Positions 29,063 through 39,100 of a stretch of DNA of 64,000 nt are shown piece by piece. The stretch's first letter is position 1. Each line of letters starts with the position of its first letter. The stretch is taken from assembly GCF_030546805.1 (NCBI RefSeq), contig NZ_JAUOPC010000003.1, positions 186,001 through 250,000 of the forward strand, in the 5' to 3' direction. Below the pieces are notes generated by a model. It had not been told where the DNA came from. It saw nothing but the letters and a program-made list of their open reading frames with translations, and did not search any database. The position numbers were made by a program, and so were the translations under genes. Source of the stretch: Cyclobacterium sp. 1_MG-2023. Its GTDB lineage: Bacteria > Bacteroidota > Bacteroidia > Cytophagales > Cyclobacteriaceae.

Positions 29063-29920
29063 ATGATAGCTGCCCAATATAAAAAATTGTTTTTACTAAA
29101 AGTGTATCATGCCTACTACCTAAATAGTGGAGAGGTGGCCTTTGAGGATTTAGATGAAAATGATAGACAGACCAATCTAAGAAAATACAATTGGCAAGAT
29201 TTCTTAAAGGTAACACCCACACAAGCCACCCTAAAAAACTTCAAGAGATTTCAATTACTATTAAGGAATACCAACGATGGGATAATTGTTTTTTCTCGGG
29301 TGATGGAAGAAAATGTTCAAGATAGCTTTATCAGTTTAGATCAGGATTTGGTATTGTCTTTTCTTATTTCATATAAGGATCCCTATTTTGAAAACTATAC
29401 GGCCATTGGTCCCATGTCGAATGAGAAGATTTTATTGTCAAATTTTATTCCTGAGCATTTTCAGGAAGTGGATTTTGATTTAATGCCTATAGAAAGTGAG
29501 AACACTGTATTTTCAAATGCCTTTGTAGTTTCCCGTGAAAGTATTGATTCCTATTTTGCTGAGGGGGTTAATCCTAACGAAGGCAAACAGGCAAAAGGTC
29601 TCCTCTTGATAAATATGCAAGGAGAAAATGGGAACTTAAATGTTACGAATGTAAATGGTACCCTAAAAGTTAACCCAACAGTTTTCAAGATTAATTTTGA
29701 TAATAGAAATACTTATTGGACCTATCACCAACAAGCGAATAACAGCAGTGTAACTACCAACTCTCTTAAACCACTGACTAAGAACGGTTTCGTTCAAATC
29801 CAATCGGATTCAGATTTTGATGAACCCAATGATGATTTGAGTGAATTACAATTTCCCAACCCAAGTGTTGAGCGTATCAGAATAGATGAAAACAATTATT
29901 ATTCAGAAATTTATATTTAA
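29063..29920 (+). CDS. Unknown eCIS-associated protein, possible cap-side adaptor
   Basis: I do not recognise this 285-residue protein. It has no signal peptide or membrane segment. The N-terminal half is mixed alpha/beta (NWQDFLKVTPTQATLKNFKR, IIVFSRVMEEN). The second half is beta-rich and ends in an acidic, N/D/E-rich tail. It lies between the cap (2-base gap) and sheath (11-base gap), in the same transcript. AlgoCIS of Algoriphagus is reported to have a cap adaptor; this would be a natural candidate, but that is inference from position only. Confidence 0.6.
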   Translation: MIAAQYKKLFLLKVYHAYYLNSGEVAFEDLDENDRQTNLRKYNWQDFLKVTPTQATLKNFKRFQLLLRNTNDGIIVFSRVMEENVQDSFISLDQDLVLSFLISYKDPYFENYTAIGPMSNEKILLSNFIPEHFQEVDFDLMPIESENTVFSNAFVVSRESIDSYFAEGVNPNEGKQAKGLLLINMQGENGNLNVTNVNGTLKVNPTVFKINFDNRNTYWTYHQQANNSSVTTNSLKPLTKNGFVQIQSDSDFDEPNDDLSELQFPNPSVERIRIDENNYYSEIYI

Positions 29921-29931
29921 CAGGTTGAACC

Positions 29932-31905
29932 ATGGCAGCAAATTATAGAACCCCAGGTGTATACATTGAGGAAATATCAAAATTTCCCCCATCCGTAGCC
30001 CAAGTAGAAACCGCAATTCCGGCTTTTATAGGTTACACAGAAAAAGCTAGAGAAAAGGAGGCTGACACAAGTGAGACATTGTACTTGGAGCCTAAACGCA
30101 TTGTTTCATTGTTGGAATATGAGACATTTTTTGGTGGACCGGAGCCGGAGACAGGACTGAAGGTTCAGGTAACGGAAGAGGCCGGAGAGAAATCAATTTT
30201 GGTGGAGGCCCCTGAACCCGAGGACAAATCGCCTTTTCTAATGTATTATGCGATGCAGGCTTATTTTGCCAATGGTGGAGGCCCTTGTTACATAATTTCA
30301 GTGGGGATATATGATGATGCGGACCCGGTTACCCCTGTAACCATGGCAGCTTTAAATACAGGTTTACAGGAATTGGAAAAGGAAGATGAGCCAACTTTAA
30401 TATTATTTCCTGACGCCACCTCGCTTCCTGAAGCTGCAGAATTTTATGCCATTTACAACAATGCAATGGCTTTGTGTAGGAAAATGAGAGATAGGTTTAC
30501 TATCATCGATACTTACACCAATAATATGGAAACAGAGATTTCTTTGGAGTCAGGGGTGAGAGAATTAATAACTTCTGATATTGAAGAAAAGAAATATGGG
30601 GCTGTTTATTTCCCTTACTTAGAGACCATTTTAAATTACAGTTATGACCCGGAACAAACCGAGGTCTCACACCTTATTACAGACGCTTCTCCAGTTTCTG
30701 ATATCTTAGAAGAGGTGGATGATATCTTGGTAGAAGCAGAGGGGATCATGACAGACTTACCTACAGAAGTATCCGGATTAACTGCTGCAGATTCCACCAT
30801 TCAAGGAGGTACAGATGAAGAAGCAGTGACCAATAAAAGTACGGTTGTTGATCCATTGAATGCAATTGTGGAGGCATTGAATGAGTTTGTAGGCCTTATG
30901 GCTGAGATTGTAGAAGACACCAATAATGTAGCGGCTATGGCTCAAGAACAAGATGAAACCCTTGCCACTGCAGCTACTGAAGCAGCTGATGCCCTAAATG
31001 CCGAACTCGAAGAAGCCGGAGATGTTCCTGCCTTTATAGCCACTCTTCAAGGGCATCTGGAGATTTTAAATCAAGACATTGACGGAACTGCTGTAAAGCA
31101 GGCTTCAGGTGATGCAAATACAGCGCTTAACGGTACAGATGTTAGTGCATTGCTCCAATCAGTATTGGATTTAATAGATCCTGCAATATTGGACGCCATG
31201 TTAGATATTGAGGAGCTGGATATGGAATCAGATGGTGCACTCAATGGATTGGCCCTTAGTGAGGTTGAAGCCATAGACAGTGCTACTTACAATAAGATTA
31301 AGGCAGAAATAAATAAAGTTAAGGTGATCTTACCACCTTCCTCTCTAATTGCAGGAGTTTACGCCAAAGTGGATTCTAATATTGGGGTATGGAAAGCTCC
31401 GGCCAATATCTCTTTGAATTACGTGGTCAAGCCTTCAGTAAAAATCACAAATGATATGCAGGATAGGTTGAATGTAGACACCATTGCAGGAAAGTCAATA
31501 AATGCTATACGATCATTTACGGGGAAAGGAACCCTAGTTTGGGGAGCCAGAACACTCGCCGGAAATGATAATGAATGGCGTTTTGTTTCTGTGACAAGGT
31601 TTTTCAATATGGTGGAAGAGTCCGTAAAAAATGCTACCCAGCAATTCGTTTTTGATCCCAACGACGCCAATACTTGGGTCAAAGTTCGGGCCATGATTGA
31701 GAACTTTCTAATCCTCCAGTGGAGGGCCGGGGCATTGGCCGGTGCCAAGCCTGAGCAGGCCTTTTATGTCCGGGTTGGATTGGGTCAAACCATGACGGCT
31801 ATGGATGTTTTAGAAGGAAAAATGATTGTAGAGATAGGCATGGCTGTTGTCCGTCCTGCAGAATTTATCATTTTGAAATTTTCACACAAAATGCAGGAAT
31901 CCTGA
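29932..31905 (+). CDS. eCIS contractile sheath protein with large acidic insert
   Basis: The N terminus NYRTPGVYIEEISKFPPSVA with AIPAFIGYT and the C-terminal block AIRSFTGKGTLVWGARTLAG, then EPEQ-type handshake region AGAKPEQAFYVRVG, are diagnostic of phage-tail/Afp sheath proteins. At 657 residues it is about 200 longer than typical Afp sheaths. The extra sequence is residues about 250-465: low-complexity, rich in A, E, D and L, likely helical (for example VDPLNAIVEALNEFVGLMAE). It probably forms a surface-exposed domain. Only one sheath gene is present, in contrast to the three in Afp/PVC. Confidence 0.95.
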   Translation: MAANYRTPGVYIEEISKFPPSVAQVETAIPAFIGYTEKAREKEADTSETLYLEPKRIVSLLEYETFFGGPEPETGLKVQVTEEAGEKSILVEAPEPEDKSPFLMYYAMQAYFANGGGPCYIISVGIYDDADPVTPVTMAALNTGLQELEKEDEPTLILFPDATSLPEAAEFYAIYNNAMALCRKMRDRFTIIDTYTNNMETEISLESGVRELITSDIEEKKYGAVYFPYLETILNYSYDPEQTEVSHLITDASPVSDILEEVDDILVEAEGIMTDLPTEVSGLTAADSTIQGGTDEEAVTNKSTVVDPLNAIVEALNEFVGLMAEIVEDTNNVAAMAQEQDETLATAATEAADALNAELEEAGDVPAFIATLQGHLEILNQDIDGTAVKQASGDANTALNGTDVSALLQSVLDLIDPAILDAMLDIEELDMESDGALNGLALSEVEAIDSATYNKIKAEINKVKVILPPSSLIAGVYAKVDSNIGVWKAPANISLNYVVKPSVKITNDMQDRLNVDTIAGKSINAIRSFTGKGTLVWGARTLAGNDNEWRFVSVTRFFNMVEESVKNATQQFVFDPNDANTWVKVRAMIENFLILQWRAGALAGAKPEQAFYVRVGLGQTMTAMDVLEGKMIVEIGMAVVRPAEFIILKFSHKMQES

Positions 31906-31938
31906 TTACTTGTTTTAACCCTTTAAATGTAAAAAATC

Positions 31939-32367
31939 ATGAGTTATCCATTATCGAAGTTTCATTTCTCCGTTGATTGGGGAGGAACAATAATAGGTTT
32001 TACGGAAGTTTCTGGTCTTGATGTGGAAACGGAAGTCATTGAATACAGGCATGGCGCTAGCCCGGAATACAGTAAAATAAAGATGCCGGGACTTCAAAAA
32101 TACAGCAATATAACACTGAAAAGTGGGACTTTTGCCGGGGATAATGAGTTTTATGAATGGTGGAATACGGTCAGCTTGAATCAGATAGAGCGCAGAGACA
32201 TCACCATAAAATTACTAAACGAAGAGCATGAGCCCGTGGTGACATGGAAAGTAAAAAATGCCTGGCCTACCAAGATTCAATCCACCGATTTAAAAGCAGA
32301 TGGAAATGAAGTAGCCATCCAAACCATGGAATTGGTGCATGAAGGTCTTAGCATACAAAATGAATAA
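31939..32367 (+). CDS. eCIS inner tube protein 1 (gp19-like)
   Basis: This is a 142-residue T4 gp19-like tube subunit: YPLSKFHFSVDWGGTIIGFTE, VSGLDVETEVIEYRHG, then KMPGLQKYSNITLKSG and DITIKLLNEEHEPVVTWKV. Such proteins stack as hexamers to make the tube lumen (Afp1/Pvc1-like). The gene follows the sheath by 33 bases and is 2 bases from its paralogue. I assume it is the main tube protein because it sits directly after the sheath. Confidence 0.95.
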   Translation: MSYPLSKFHFSVDWGGTIIGFTEVSGLDVETEVIEYRHGASPEYSKIKMPGLQKYSNITLKSGTFAGDNEFYEWWNTVSLNQIERRDITIKLLNEEHEPVVTWKVKNAWPTKIQSTDLKADGNEVAIQTMELVHEGLSIQNE

Positions 32368-32369
32368 CG

Positions 32370-32810
32370 ATGGCTGATACTTATCCCTATGTAAGCTTTC
32401 ATTTTAAAGTCTCTATTGCGGGATTGGAGGACACAGAAGATACTTATTTTCAATCTGTCTCAGGCTTGGATGTGAGTATGGATACAGAGGAATATGCAGA
32501 AGGTGGAGAAAACAGGTTCAAGCACAAACTACCTGTAAAAACCAAATACTCCAATTTGATTTTAAAAAAAGGCCTGGCAGGTTCAACGGGGTTGACAGAC
32601 TGGTTCAAAGAGTCCATGGAGAATTTTAATTTTGAGACCAAGACCATTACCATAGATTTGTTAAATGAGAAACATGAACCTTTAGTAACATGGAATGTGG
32701 TCAATGCCTTTCCCGTTAAATTGGCCATTGAACCTTTCAATTCCATGGAGAGCAAAATGGCCATAGAAAGCATGGAATTCTCTTACCAATACTTTACTAG
32801 AATCAACTAA
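32370..32810 (+). CDS. eCIS inner tube protein 2 (gp19-like, initiator type)
   Basis: The 146-residue paralogue of the preceding tube protein reads YPYVSFHFKVSIAGLEDTED, SVSGLDVSMDTEEYAEGG and KLPVKTKYSNLILKKG, ending TIDLLNEKHEPLVTWNVVN. In Afp/PVC a second tube protein (Afp5/Pvc5) forms the layer joining tube and baseplate, and this is the likely role. Its TAA stop overlaps the ATG of the DUF5908 gene by one base. Confidence 0.93.
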   Translation: MADTYPYVSFHFKVSIAGLEDTEDTYFQSVSGLDVSMDTEEYAEGGENRFKHKLPVKTKYSNLILKKGLAGSTGLTDWFKESMENFNFETKTITIDLLNEKHEPLVTWNVVNAFPVKLAIEPFNSMESKMAIESMEFSYQYFTRIN

Positions 32811-32959
32811 TGGCAATCAATATTAAAGAAATGCATATCAAATTCCATGTGGAAGAAGCAGGGAAGGCGAAAAAAGGTGCAGGTGTGGACAAAGAAAAAG
32901 TAGTGGCAGAATGTGTGGAACAAGTGATGGAAATCCTTAAATCTAAAAAAGAAAGGTAA
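32810..32959 (+). CDS. eCIS small protein, DUF5908
   Basis: This 49-residue ORF starts in a TAATG overlap with the tube gene. The sequence MAINIKEMHIKFHVEEAG, then KKGAGVDKEKVVAECVEQVM and ILKSKKER, is the pattern of DUF5908 proteins found in this position in eCIS clusters. These are small beta-plus-helix peptides thought to belong to the baseplate/tube junction (comparable in place to Afp6). The gene ends 5 bases before the LysM gene. Confidence 0.85.
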   Translation: MAINIKEMHIKFHVEEAGKAKKGAGVDKEKVVAECVEQVMEILKSKKER

Positions 32960-32964
32960 TTGTC

Positions 32965-33657
32965 ATGAGTGAAGGGAAATTAGAAAAGCTTAAGTTGATC
33001 GCCTATAGCGATCCTGAATTCAGTGATAAAGTAGCCGATGGAGAGTTTACAACCTTGCTGAATCCTGAAAAATATGCTTATCAGTACAAAATTGAACAGA
33101 ATGAGGATCAGGCCCCGGGAACCAGCGCTGCTCCCATCAAATTTAGTAAAAAGCTACCTGAGGAACTCGATTTAGAATTTCTATTTGATAGGACAGGAAT
33201 AGTCAAAGGAAAAGAGAAAGCTGAAGATGGCATTATCGATGATATTGAACATTTCAAGAAGGTAGTTCTTGACTACAATGGAGAGGAACATAAGCCAAAT
33301 TATGTGATGATATCCTGGGGTAGTCTTTTATTTAAAGGCAGCTTGCTGGAAATGACAGTTGAGTTCAAGCTTTTTAGACCCGATGGTACACCTTTGAGGG
33401 CGGTAGCCAAGGCTAAGTTTAAAGGTTTTGTTGAGGATGACCTTAGGGTAGCAAAAGAGAACCGAAGTTCTCCTGATTTAACACATTATAGAATTGTCAA
33501 AGCAGGCGATAATTTGCCCTTGATGACACAAAGGATTTATGGAGATCCAAAGTATTATTTAGAAGTGGCGAGAGTAAATAAACTGGTTAATTTCAGGAAC
33601 CTTAGGCCTGGGCAGGCCATTTATTTCCCTCCCATTGAAAAGCAAGGTTCTGCATAA
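32965..33657 (+). CDS. eCIS LysM-containing tube/baseplate adaptor (Afp7-like)
   Basis: The 230-residue protein begins with the conserved KLKLIAYSDPEF and FTTLLNPEKYAYQYKI (about residues 30-45), followed by LEFLFDRTG. A LysM domain occupies about residues 176-222 (RIVKAGDNLPLMTQRIYGDP to LRPGQAIYFPP). Afp7/Pvc7 and T4 gp53/gp54-type proteins use LysM-like modules to fix the tube to the spike hub; peptidoglycan binding is not implied. The spike gene begins 15 bases downstream. Confidence 0.9.
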   Translation: MSEGKLEKLKLIAYSDPEFSDKVADGEFTTLLNPEKYAYQYKIEQNEDQAPGTSAAPIKFSKKLPEELDLEFLFDRTGIVKGKEKAEDGIIDDIEHFKKVVLDYNGEEHKPNYVMISWGSLLFKGSLLEMTVEFKLFRPDGTPLRAVAKAKFKGFVEDDLRVAKENRSSPDLTHYRIVKAGDNLPLMTQRIYGDPKYYLEVARVNKLVNFRNLRPGQAIYFPPIEKQGSA

Positions 33658-33672
33658 AATTATAAGATAAAG

Positions 33673-35394
33673 ATGATAGATATCGGAAGTATAGTTTCCT
33701 TAACTGTTAATGTTTCCCAAAATGAATTGCCTGATACTGTTCAGGTAATGAATGTTTCAACTCAGCGAGAATTGAATAGGATTCCAATGGCCAAAATAGT
33801 GGTTTTAGATGGGGATCCGGCCAAAAGTGATTTTCCTATTAGTAACGAATCGACCTTGTTACCCGGCAATGAAATTGAGGTTTTAGCGGGTTATGATGGT
33901 GAAGTGGTAACCATTTTTAAAGGGATAATAATTAATCACAAAATAAAGATTAGAAGTCAAGGTGCTATTTTGGAAATTGACTGTAAGGATCAGGCATTTA
34001 AAATGGCCAAAAACCGCAAATCGGGTTATTTCTATGATTCAAAAGACAGTGACTTGATGGAGGAATTAATCACCAGAAATGGACTCGAAGCTGCTGTCGA
34101 TTCTACCAATTATGCTCACCCTGAGATAATACAATACCAGTGTACCGATTGGGATTTTTTGGTGGCAAGAGCCCAAGCCAATGGTATGGTGGTAAACGTA
34201 GAAAATGGAAAAGTTCAAGTTGCTAAGCCTGATCCCGGCCAAAGTAGTGTCAGGTCTGTACAGTTTGGAGATAATATTCTTGAGTTTGATGCTGAAATGG
34301 ATGGAAGGAACCAGGTTCCGGGAGTTTCATCTTTTGGTTGGAATCCTTCCGACCATGAAATGATAAAAATTGAAGCGACTAACCCTGCCTTTAATCTCAA
34401 TGGCAACCTTAGTCCTGATGAGTTATCGGATTTGATGGGTCTCGATCCTGTGGATCTTAAAAATGGAGGTAAAATTGCTGATGCCCTTTTACAGGATTGG
34501 GCAGATAGCAAGTGGATGTTTCAGCAGCTTGCCAAAACAAGAGGGAGAGTAAAGATTCAAGGAAATTCTGAGCCTGTTCCGGGTCAGTGTTTATCCCTAA
34601 ATGGGGTCGGTAACCGGTTTTCCGGAGATGCCTATGTTTCCGGAATTAGGCACCAGATTGCGGATGGAAATTGGACAATGGACGTGCAATTTGGGATGGA
34701 CCCTGAATGGTTTACGGAGCAATTTTCTATACACACCCAACCTACTTCGGGGCTATTGGCAGCGGTAAAAGGTTTGCAAGTGGGGATAGTTTCTCAATTG
34801 GAAGGTGACCCTGATGGTGAAGACAGAATCATGGTAAAGTTTCCTGTGATCAATGAAGAAGAGCAGGGAGTGTGGTGCAGGTTGAGCTCTTTGGATGCAG
34901 GCAATGAAAGAGGTTTTGCTTTTCGACCTGAAATTGGTGATGAGGTAATTGTAGGCTTTATCAATGAAGACCCCAATCAAGGAGTGGTTCTTGGCATGTT
35001 GAACAGCAGCAGCCATCCCAGTCATTTGGAGCTTTCGGATGACAACCATCAAAAAGGATATGTTTCCAGGTCAGGAATGAAGGTGATGTTTGATGATGAG
35101 TTGAACAAAATGGAGATAGAGACTCCCGCAGGAAAAAAAATTGTGTTGGATGAGGATGGGGATGCCATTACCATTACGGATGATCATGGAAATTCCATTA
35201 CCATGAATGGTGAGGGCATAGTGATGGAGAGTGGATCGGATATGACCATCAAGAGTACGGGTGACATTAATTTGGAAGGTGTCAACATAAATATTAAATC
35301 CCAAGCCGAATTAAAAGCTGAAGGCAGTGTAGCTGCCACACTTTCAAGTAGTGGTACCACTACCGTTAAAGGATCATTGATACAAATAAATTGA
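33673..35394 (+). CDS. eCIS central spike, VgrG-like (Afp8-like)
   Basis: The 573-residue protein has a gp27-like hub domain (about 1-350) and a gp5 OB-fold around residues 362-450 (LQVGIVSQLEGDPDGEDRIM, PEIGDEVIVGFINEDPNQG). A C-terminal beta-helix of short repeats follows (TPAGKKIVLDEDGDAITIT, DDHGNSITMNG, SGSDMTIKSTGDINLEG). It forms the trimeric needle that punctures the target envelope and carries the PAAR tip encoded by the next gene. No effector domain is fused. Confidence 0.95.
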   Translation: MIDIGSIVSLTVNVSQNELPDTVQVMNVSTQRELNRIPMAKIVVLDGDPAKSDFPISNESTLLPGNEIEVLAGYDGEVVTIFKGIIINHKIKIRSQGAILEIDCKDQAFKMAKNRKSGYFYDSKDSDLMEELITRNGLEAAVDSTNYAHPEIIQYQCTDWDFLVARAQANGMVVNVENGKVQVAKPDPGQSSVRSVQFGDNILEFDAEMDGRNQVPGVSSFGWNPSDHEMIKIEATNPAFNLNGNLSPDELSDLMGLDPVDLKNGGKIADALLQDWADSKWMFQQLAKTRGRVKIQGNSEPVPGQCLSLNGVGNRFSGDAYVSGIRHQIADGNWTMDVQFGMDPEWFTEQFSIHTQPTSGLLAAVKGLQVGIVSQLEGDPDGEDRIMVKFPVINEEEQGVWCRLSSLDAGNERGFAFRPEIGDEVIVGFINEDPNQGVVLGMLNSSSHPSHLELSDDNHQKGYVSRSGMKVMFDDELNKMEIETPAGKKIVLDEDGDAITITDDHGNSITMNGEGIVMESGSDMTIKSTGDINLEGVNINIKSQAELKAEGSVAATLSSSGTTTVKGSLIQIN

Positions 35395-35401
35395 AAATAG
35401 T

Positions 35402-35695
35402 ATGGGATTACCTGCAGCAAGAATTACAGATATGCATGTTTGCCCGATGGTAAACCCCGGAGGAGTCCCTCATGTGGGAGGACCTATATTACCACCGGGA
35501 GAACCCACCGTATTGATTGGTGGAATGCCTGCGGCAAGGGTAGGGGATATGGCTACTTGTTCCGGTCCACCGGATAGCATTGTAGCAGGTTCATCTACAG
35601 TTTTAATTGGTGGAATGCCAGCAGCCAGAATGGGAGATAGCACCAGCCATGGCGGGTCTATTGTGGCAGGATTGCCTACTGTACTTATAGGTTAA
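35402..35695 (+). CDS. eCIS PAAR-repeat spike tip
   Basis: The 97-residue protein contains the PAAR pattern: AARITDMHVC, then PTVLIGGMPAARVGDMATC and a second STVLIGGMPAARMGDSTSH. Candidate zinc ligands are His/Cys in MHVC, CSGPP and TSHGG. It sharpens the VgrG-like spike (Afp10 equivalent). It is short, with no added toxin domain. Confidence 0.95.
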   Translation: MGLPAARITDMHVCPMVNPGGVPHVGGPILPPGEPTVLIGGMPAARVGDMATCSGPPDSIVAGSSTVLIGGMPAARMGDSTSHGGSIVAGLPTVLIG

Positions 35696-35702
35696 AAAGG
35701 AT

Positions 35703-36119
35703 ATGGTTATGGAAGATGATTTAGATTTTTTAGGGAAAGGTTGGAGTTTCCCACCAGTTTTTGAAAAAGATTCAGCCTCTGTGAAGATGAGTACAGGTCT
35801 GATAGATATACAGGAAAGCTTATGGATCCTATTGTCAACTCGCTTGGGTGAAAGAGTAATGCAGCCTAAGTATGGCTGCCAATTGGAAGAGTTGCAGTTT
35901 GAAAATTTAAACCGAACAACCATAACCTATATATCAGAGCTGATTCGGACGGCCATTTTATACCATGAACCAAGAATAGAAGTTGAAAAAATTGAAATCC
36001 TTGAAGAAGAATTGGTTTCAGGAAAGGTGTTGATCAAGTTAAACTATTTGGTTAGAAGTACCAATTCCAGAATGAATATGGTTTATCCTTATTACTTGAA
36101 TGAAGGAACATCGATATAG
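35703..36119 (+). CDS. eCIS baseplate wedge protein, gp25/GPW-like (Afp9-like)
   Basis: The 138-residue protein shows the gp25 pattern: IDIQESLWILLSTRLGERVM, then QPKYGCQLEELQFENLN and IRTAILYHEPRIEVEKIEI. gp25-like proteins start sheath assembly through the EPR-type core motif (here HEPRIEV). A second ATG two codons in (35709) is an alternative start. It lies 5 bases before the large baseplate gene. Confidence 0.94.
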   Translation: MVMEDDLDFLGKGWSFPPVFEKDSASVKMSTGLIDIQESLWILLSTRLGERVMQPKYGCQLEELQFENLNRTTITYISELIRTAILYHEPRIEVEKIEILEEELVSGKVLIKLNYLVRSTNSRMNMVYPYYLNEGTSI

Positions 36120-36124
36120 TAAAT

Positions 36125-39100
36125 ATGCAGCCAGATAATCTGAACATATTAAAAGTCTTGTGGAGGAAAGGCACCTCGCAAGCAATGAGAATAAATCCTG
36201 CTTTGGATCCATCAACTTTAAAATTAATGGATCTGGAGTTAGGTGACTGGTTGCTCTTTGCCAATAATTTCGCTAGATATATTCCTTTTTTTCCGGCTGA
36301 CACCTCAAAGGTCACCATAGACAATTGGCAACTGTTTTTCGATGATTTGCAATTGGAAGAAACCTTGCCTGAAAAAGGAAGTATTGCCTATAATAAGTTG
36401 ATTGACTCGATTCATGAAAGACTTGAAGGTTTTGAAAAAGAGGGAATCTTAAAGCCCCAGTTAACCTTGCTGATAGCTTTTTTGAAGCTTTTAGAAAATT
36501 CCAATCACAGCCTGAATAATATAACGAAAAGGCACTTGGACTTTTATTATAAAAAAGTATTGCGATTCTCTAAATTACCTGCTGTGCCTGATGCAGCATT
36601 TCTTGTAATAGAAAGGGGTAAAGGTGCAAAGCCTATTTTGACCAAAAGCACAACATTCGATGGAGGTGTGGATGCCACCGGGAAAAAACGTACCTATAGC
36701 TTGGAATATGATTTTATTCCAAATCTTGCTCAAGTAATTCAGATAAAAAATAGATTCATTGACTCCGGCCGAAAAAAAATTAAAGTGAGTCAGGTTGCCG
36801 ATTCTCTTGATGGAAGGGGGGAGGCATTTAAAGATGACAACCAAGGATGGTGGCCTTTTGGTCACCCCTTGGCTAATTCAAATTACCCTGAATTGCAGGA
36901 TGCTTCATTTGGATTTGGAGTATCGGTCACCTCTTTGTGGTCTTCAGCTGACTCAGATAAGTATTTAAGTTTTTCATTTACTTTTAAAAAGAACCTGCCA
37001 TTTTCCGGTACCGCTCATGATATCCACCAACTTTTCTCTGTTGAATATACTGGTGATAAAGGGTGGGTTGCACTTTCTCCAAGTGATCACCCGGAAAAAA
37101 GCAATTTTAAATCCAGTATATCAGGAAAGCAACTTACAATTGTCCTTTTTGTGGGTAAATCTCAACCTGCAATTGTGGATCAACAAGAGAAAATTCATGG
37201 TGATATTAAAGGTAAAGGAGCTCCATTGATATGGTTTGACATAACTTGCAATTCTACCAAAGCCTTTCAATGGATAAAAGGAATAGGAGAGACACCCATT
37301 CAAAACCTTACCATTCAAACCACCTATGGTAATATCAATACACCAATTATTGAGTCAGATTTAGGTGTCTTAAACCCCGAAAAACCTTTTCAACCCTTTG
37401 GAAGTATTCCTAAAAAAGGGAGCAGTTTCTACATCAAGTATTCCGAATGGGAAAAGAAAAACCCTAAAAAAGTTACTCTTAAAGGGAAATGGGCCAATAC
37501 ACCTGAAGACTTCAAAGACTGGTATTACGGATACAGAGACATGGGCAGCCAATACCTGAGTAAAGACAATTACTTTTCGCAACATTTTGTGGCCAAGGCA
37601 AGTTTAGCTCAACCCATTAAATCATTTTTATTGCAGCCCACAGGTTTTAGAGCTCCTTTATTAGACAATACAATTATAGTAAATCCGGATCCGAATAACC
37701 TTATTGTAAAAGGGAATAATCACTTTAAAGCAAGTCTTTCCTTAAAGGAAGATCAAGGATGGGAAACAAAGTTACCCGAAGAAGTTTTGTTTGAAACTGA
37801 TAGTGAAGGTTTCAAAACCAGTTTTGATATTTTACCCGAAGGAGGAAACTCCCGATTGGAGCTTAGGGAAGGCATTAAGATAACCTTGCTGCAGTCTTTC
37901 CTCTCGGAAATGTATCCTAGAATTTATGCCTTGGCAATGTCTAGTGATCAACCTGAAACGCCGATTCCAAATGAACCGTATATCCCGTTATTGGAAAACC
38001 TTCAGGTGGAGTACGAGACAGAGGATCTTTTTAATTTAAGCAATTCCGATGAATTGGATTTACAATTTTTTGTAAGGGATGATTTTGGGTGGTATAAGGA
38101 AAGTAAAAGTACAAAAACAGCCTTGGCTCACACACCTGACAATGAGTTGTATGCCTTTCCTTTTCCCTCAACGGCAGGTGAAATGTTTATTGGCATTTCA
38201 GGCTTGGCTCCATTAGAGCAACTTTCTTTACTGATTCAGGTACTGGAAGGAAGTGAAAACCCCTCCCTAAATAACCCAGATGATAATGAAGGATTAAAGT
38301 GGTCCGTTCTAGCTGGCAATTATTGGCTGGAGCTAGAAAGGGAACATATTGTTTCTGATCAGACAGATAACTTGCTTAAATCAGGCATCATCACTTTTTC
38401 CTTACCGGAAGAAGCTTTTTCCTCCCACCAAAGAATGGACAATGCATTGATATGGATAAAGGTAAGTTCAACAAAAGCATATAATGCTACCAGTCGTGTA
38501 CTAGGGATTTTTTCCCAAGCCATTGAAGTAGTTTTGGTTGACAATGACAATGATTTGAGTCATTTAAAGGAGGGACTGCCTGCCCAAAGCATTACCAAAA
38601 TGATCGCGAGAAAGGCAGGAATTAAGGGGGTAACCCAACCTTTCAATTCCTTTGGAGGTAAGGCAACAGAAAAAGACAATGAATTTTATATCAGAGCGAG
38701 TGAAAGGCTGCGGCACAAAAACAGAGCTGTTTCACTTTGGGATATGGAGCACCTGGTATTGCAAGCCTTCCCTGAGGTATATAAAGTCAAGTGTCTCAAC
38801 CATACTTGTCCAACCTCCTTTTTGTCTCCGGGTCATGTGATGGTTTTGGTTATCCCTGATACCTTGAACAAAAATGTATATGACATTTTTCAACCAACAT
38901 TTAGCGCTGCCAAGTTAAATGAAATCACAAGCTTCTTAAAAGAGAAAGCTGCACCAAGGCTTGCAATTAAAGTGGTTAATCCACTGTATGAAGAGGTAAG
39001 AATTAGGCTTCAAGTAACCTTTAACCCGGGAGTAGATAAAGCATTCTTTATGAATGAGTTAGAGGAGGATATCATAAATTACCTTTCACCATGGACAAGT

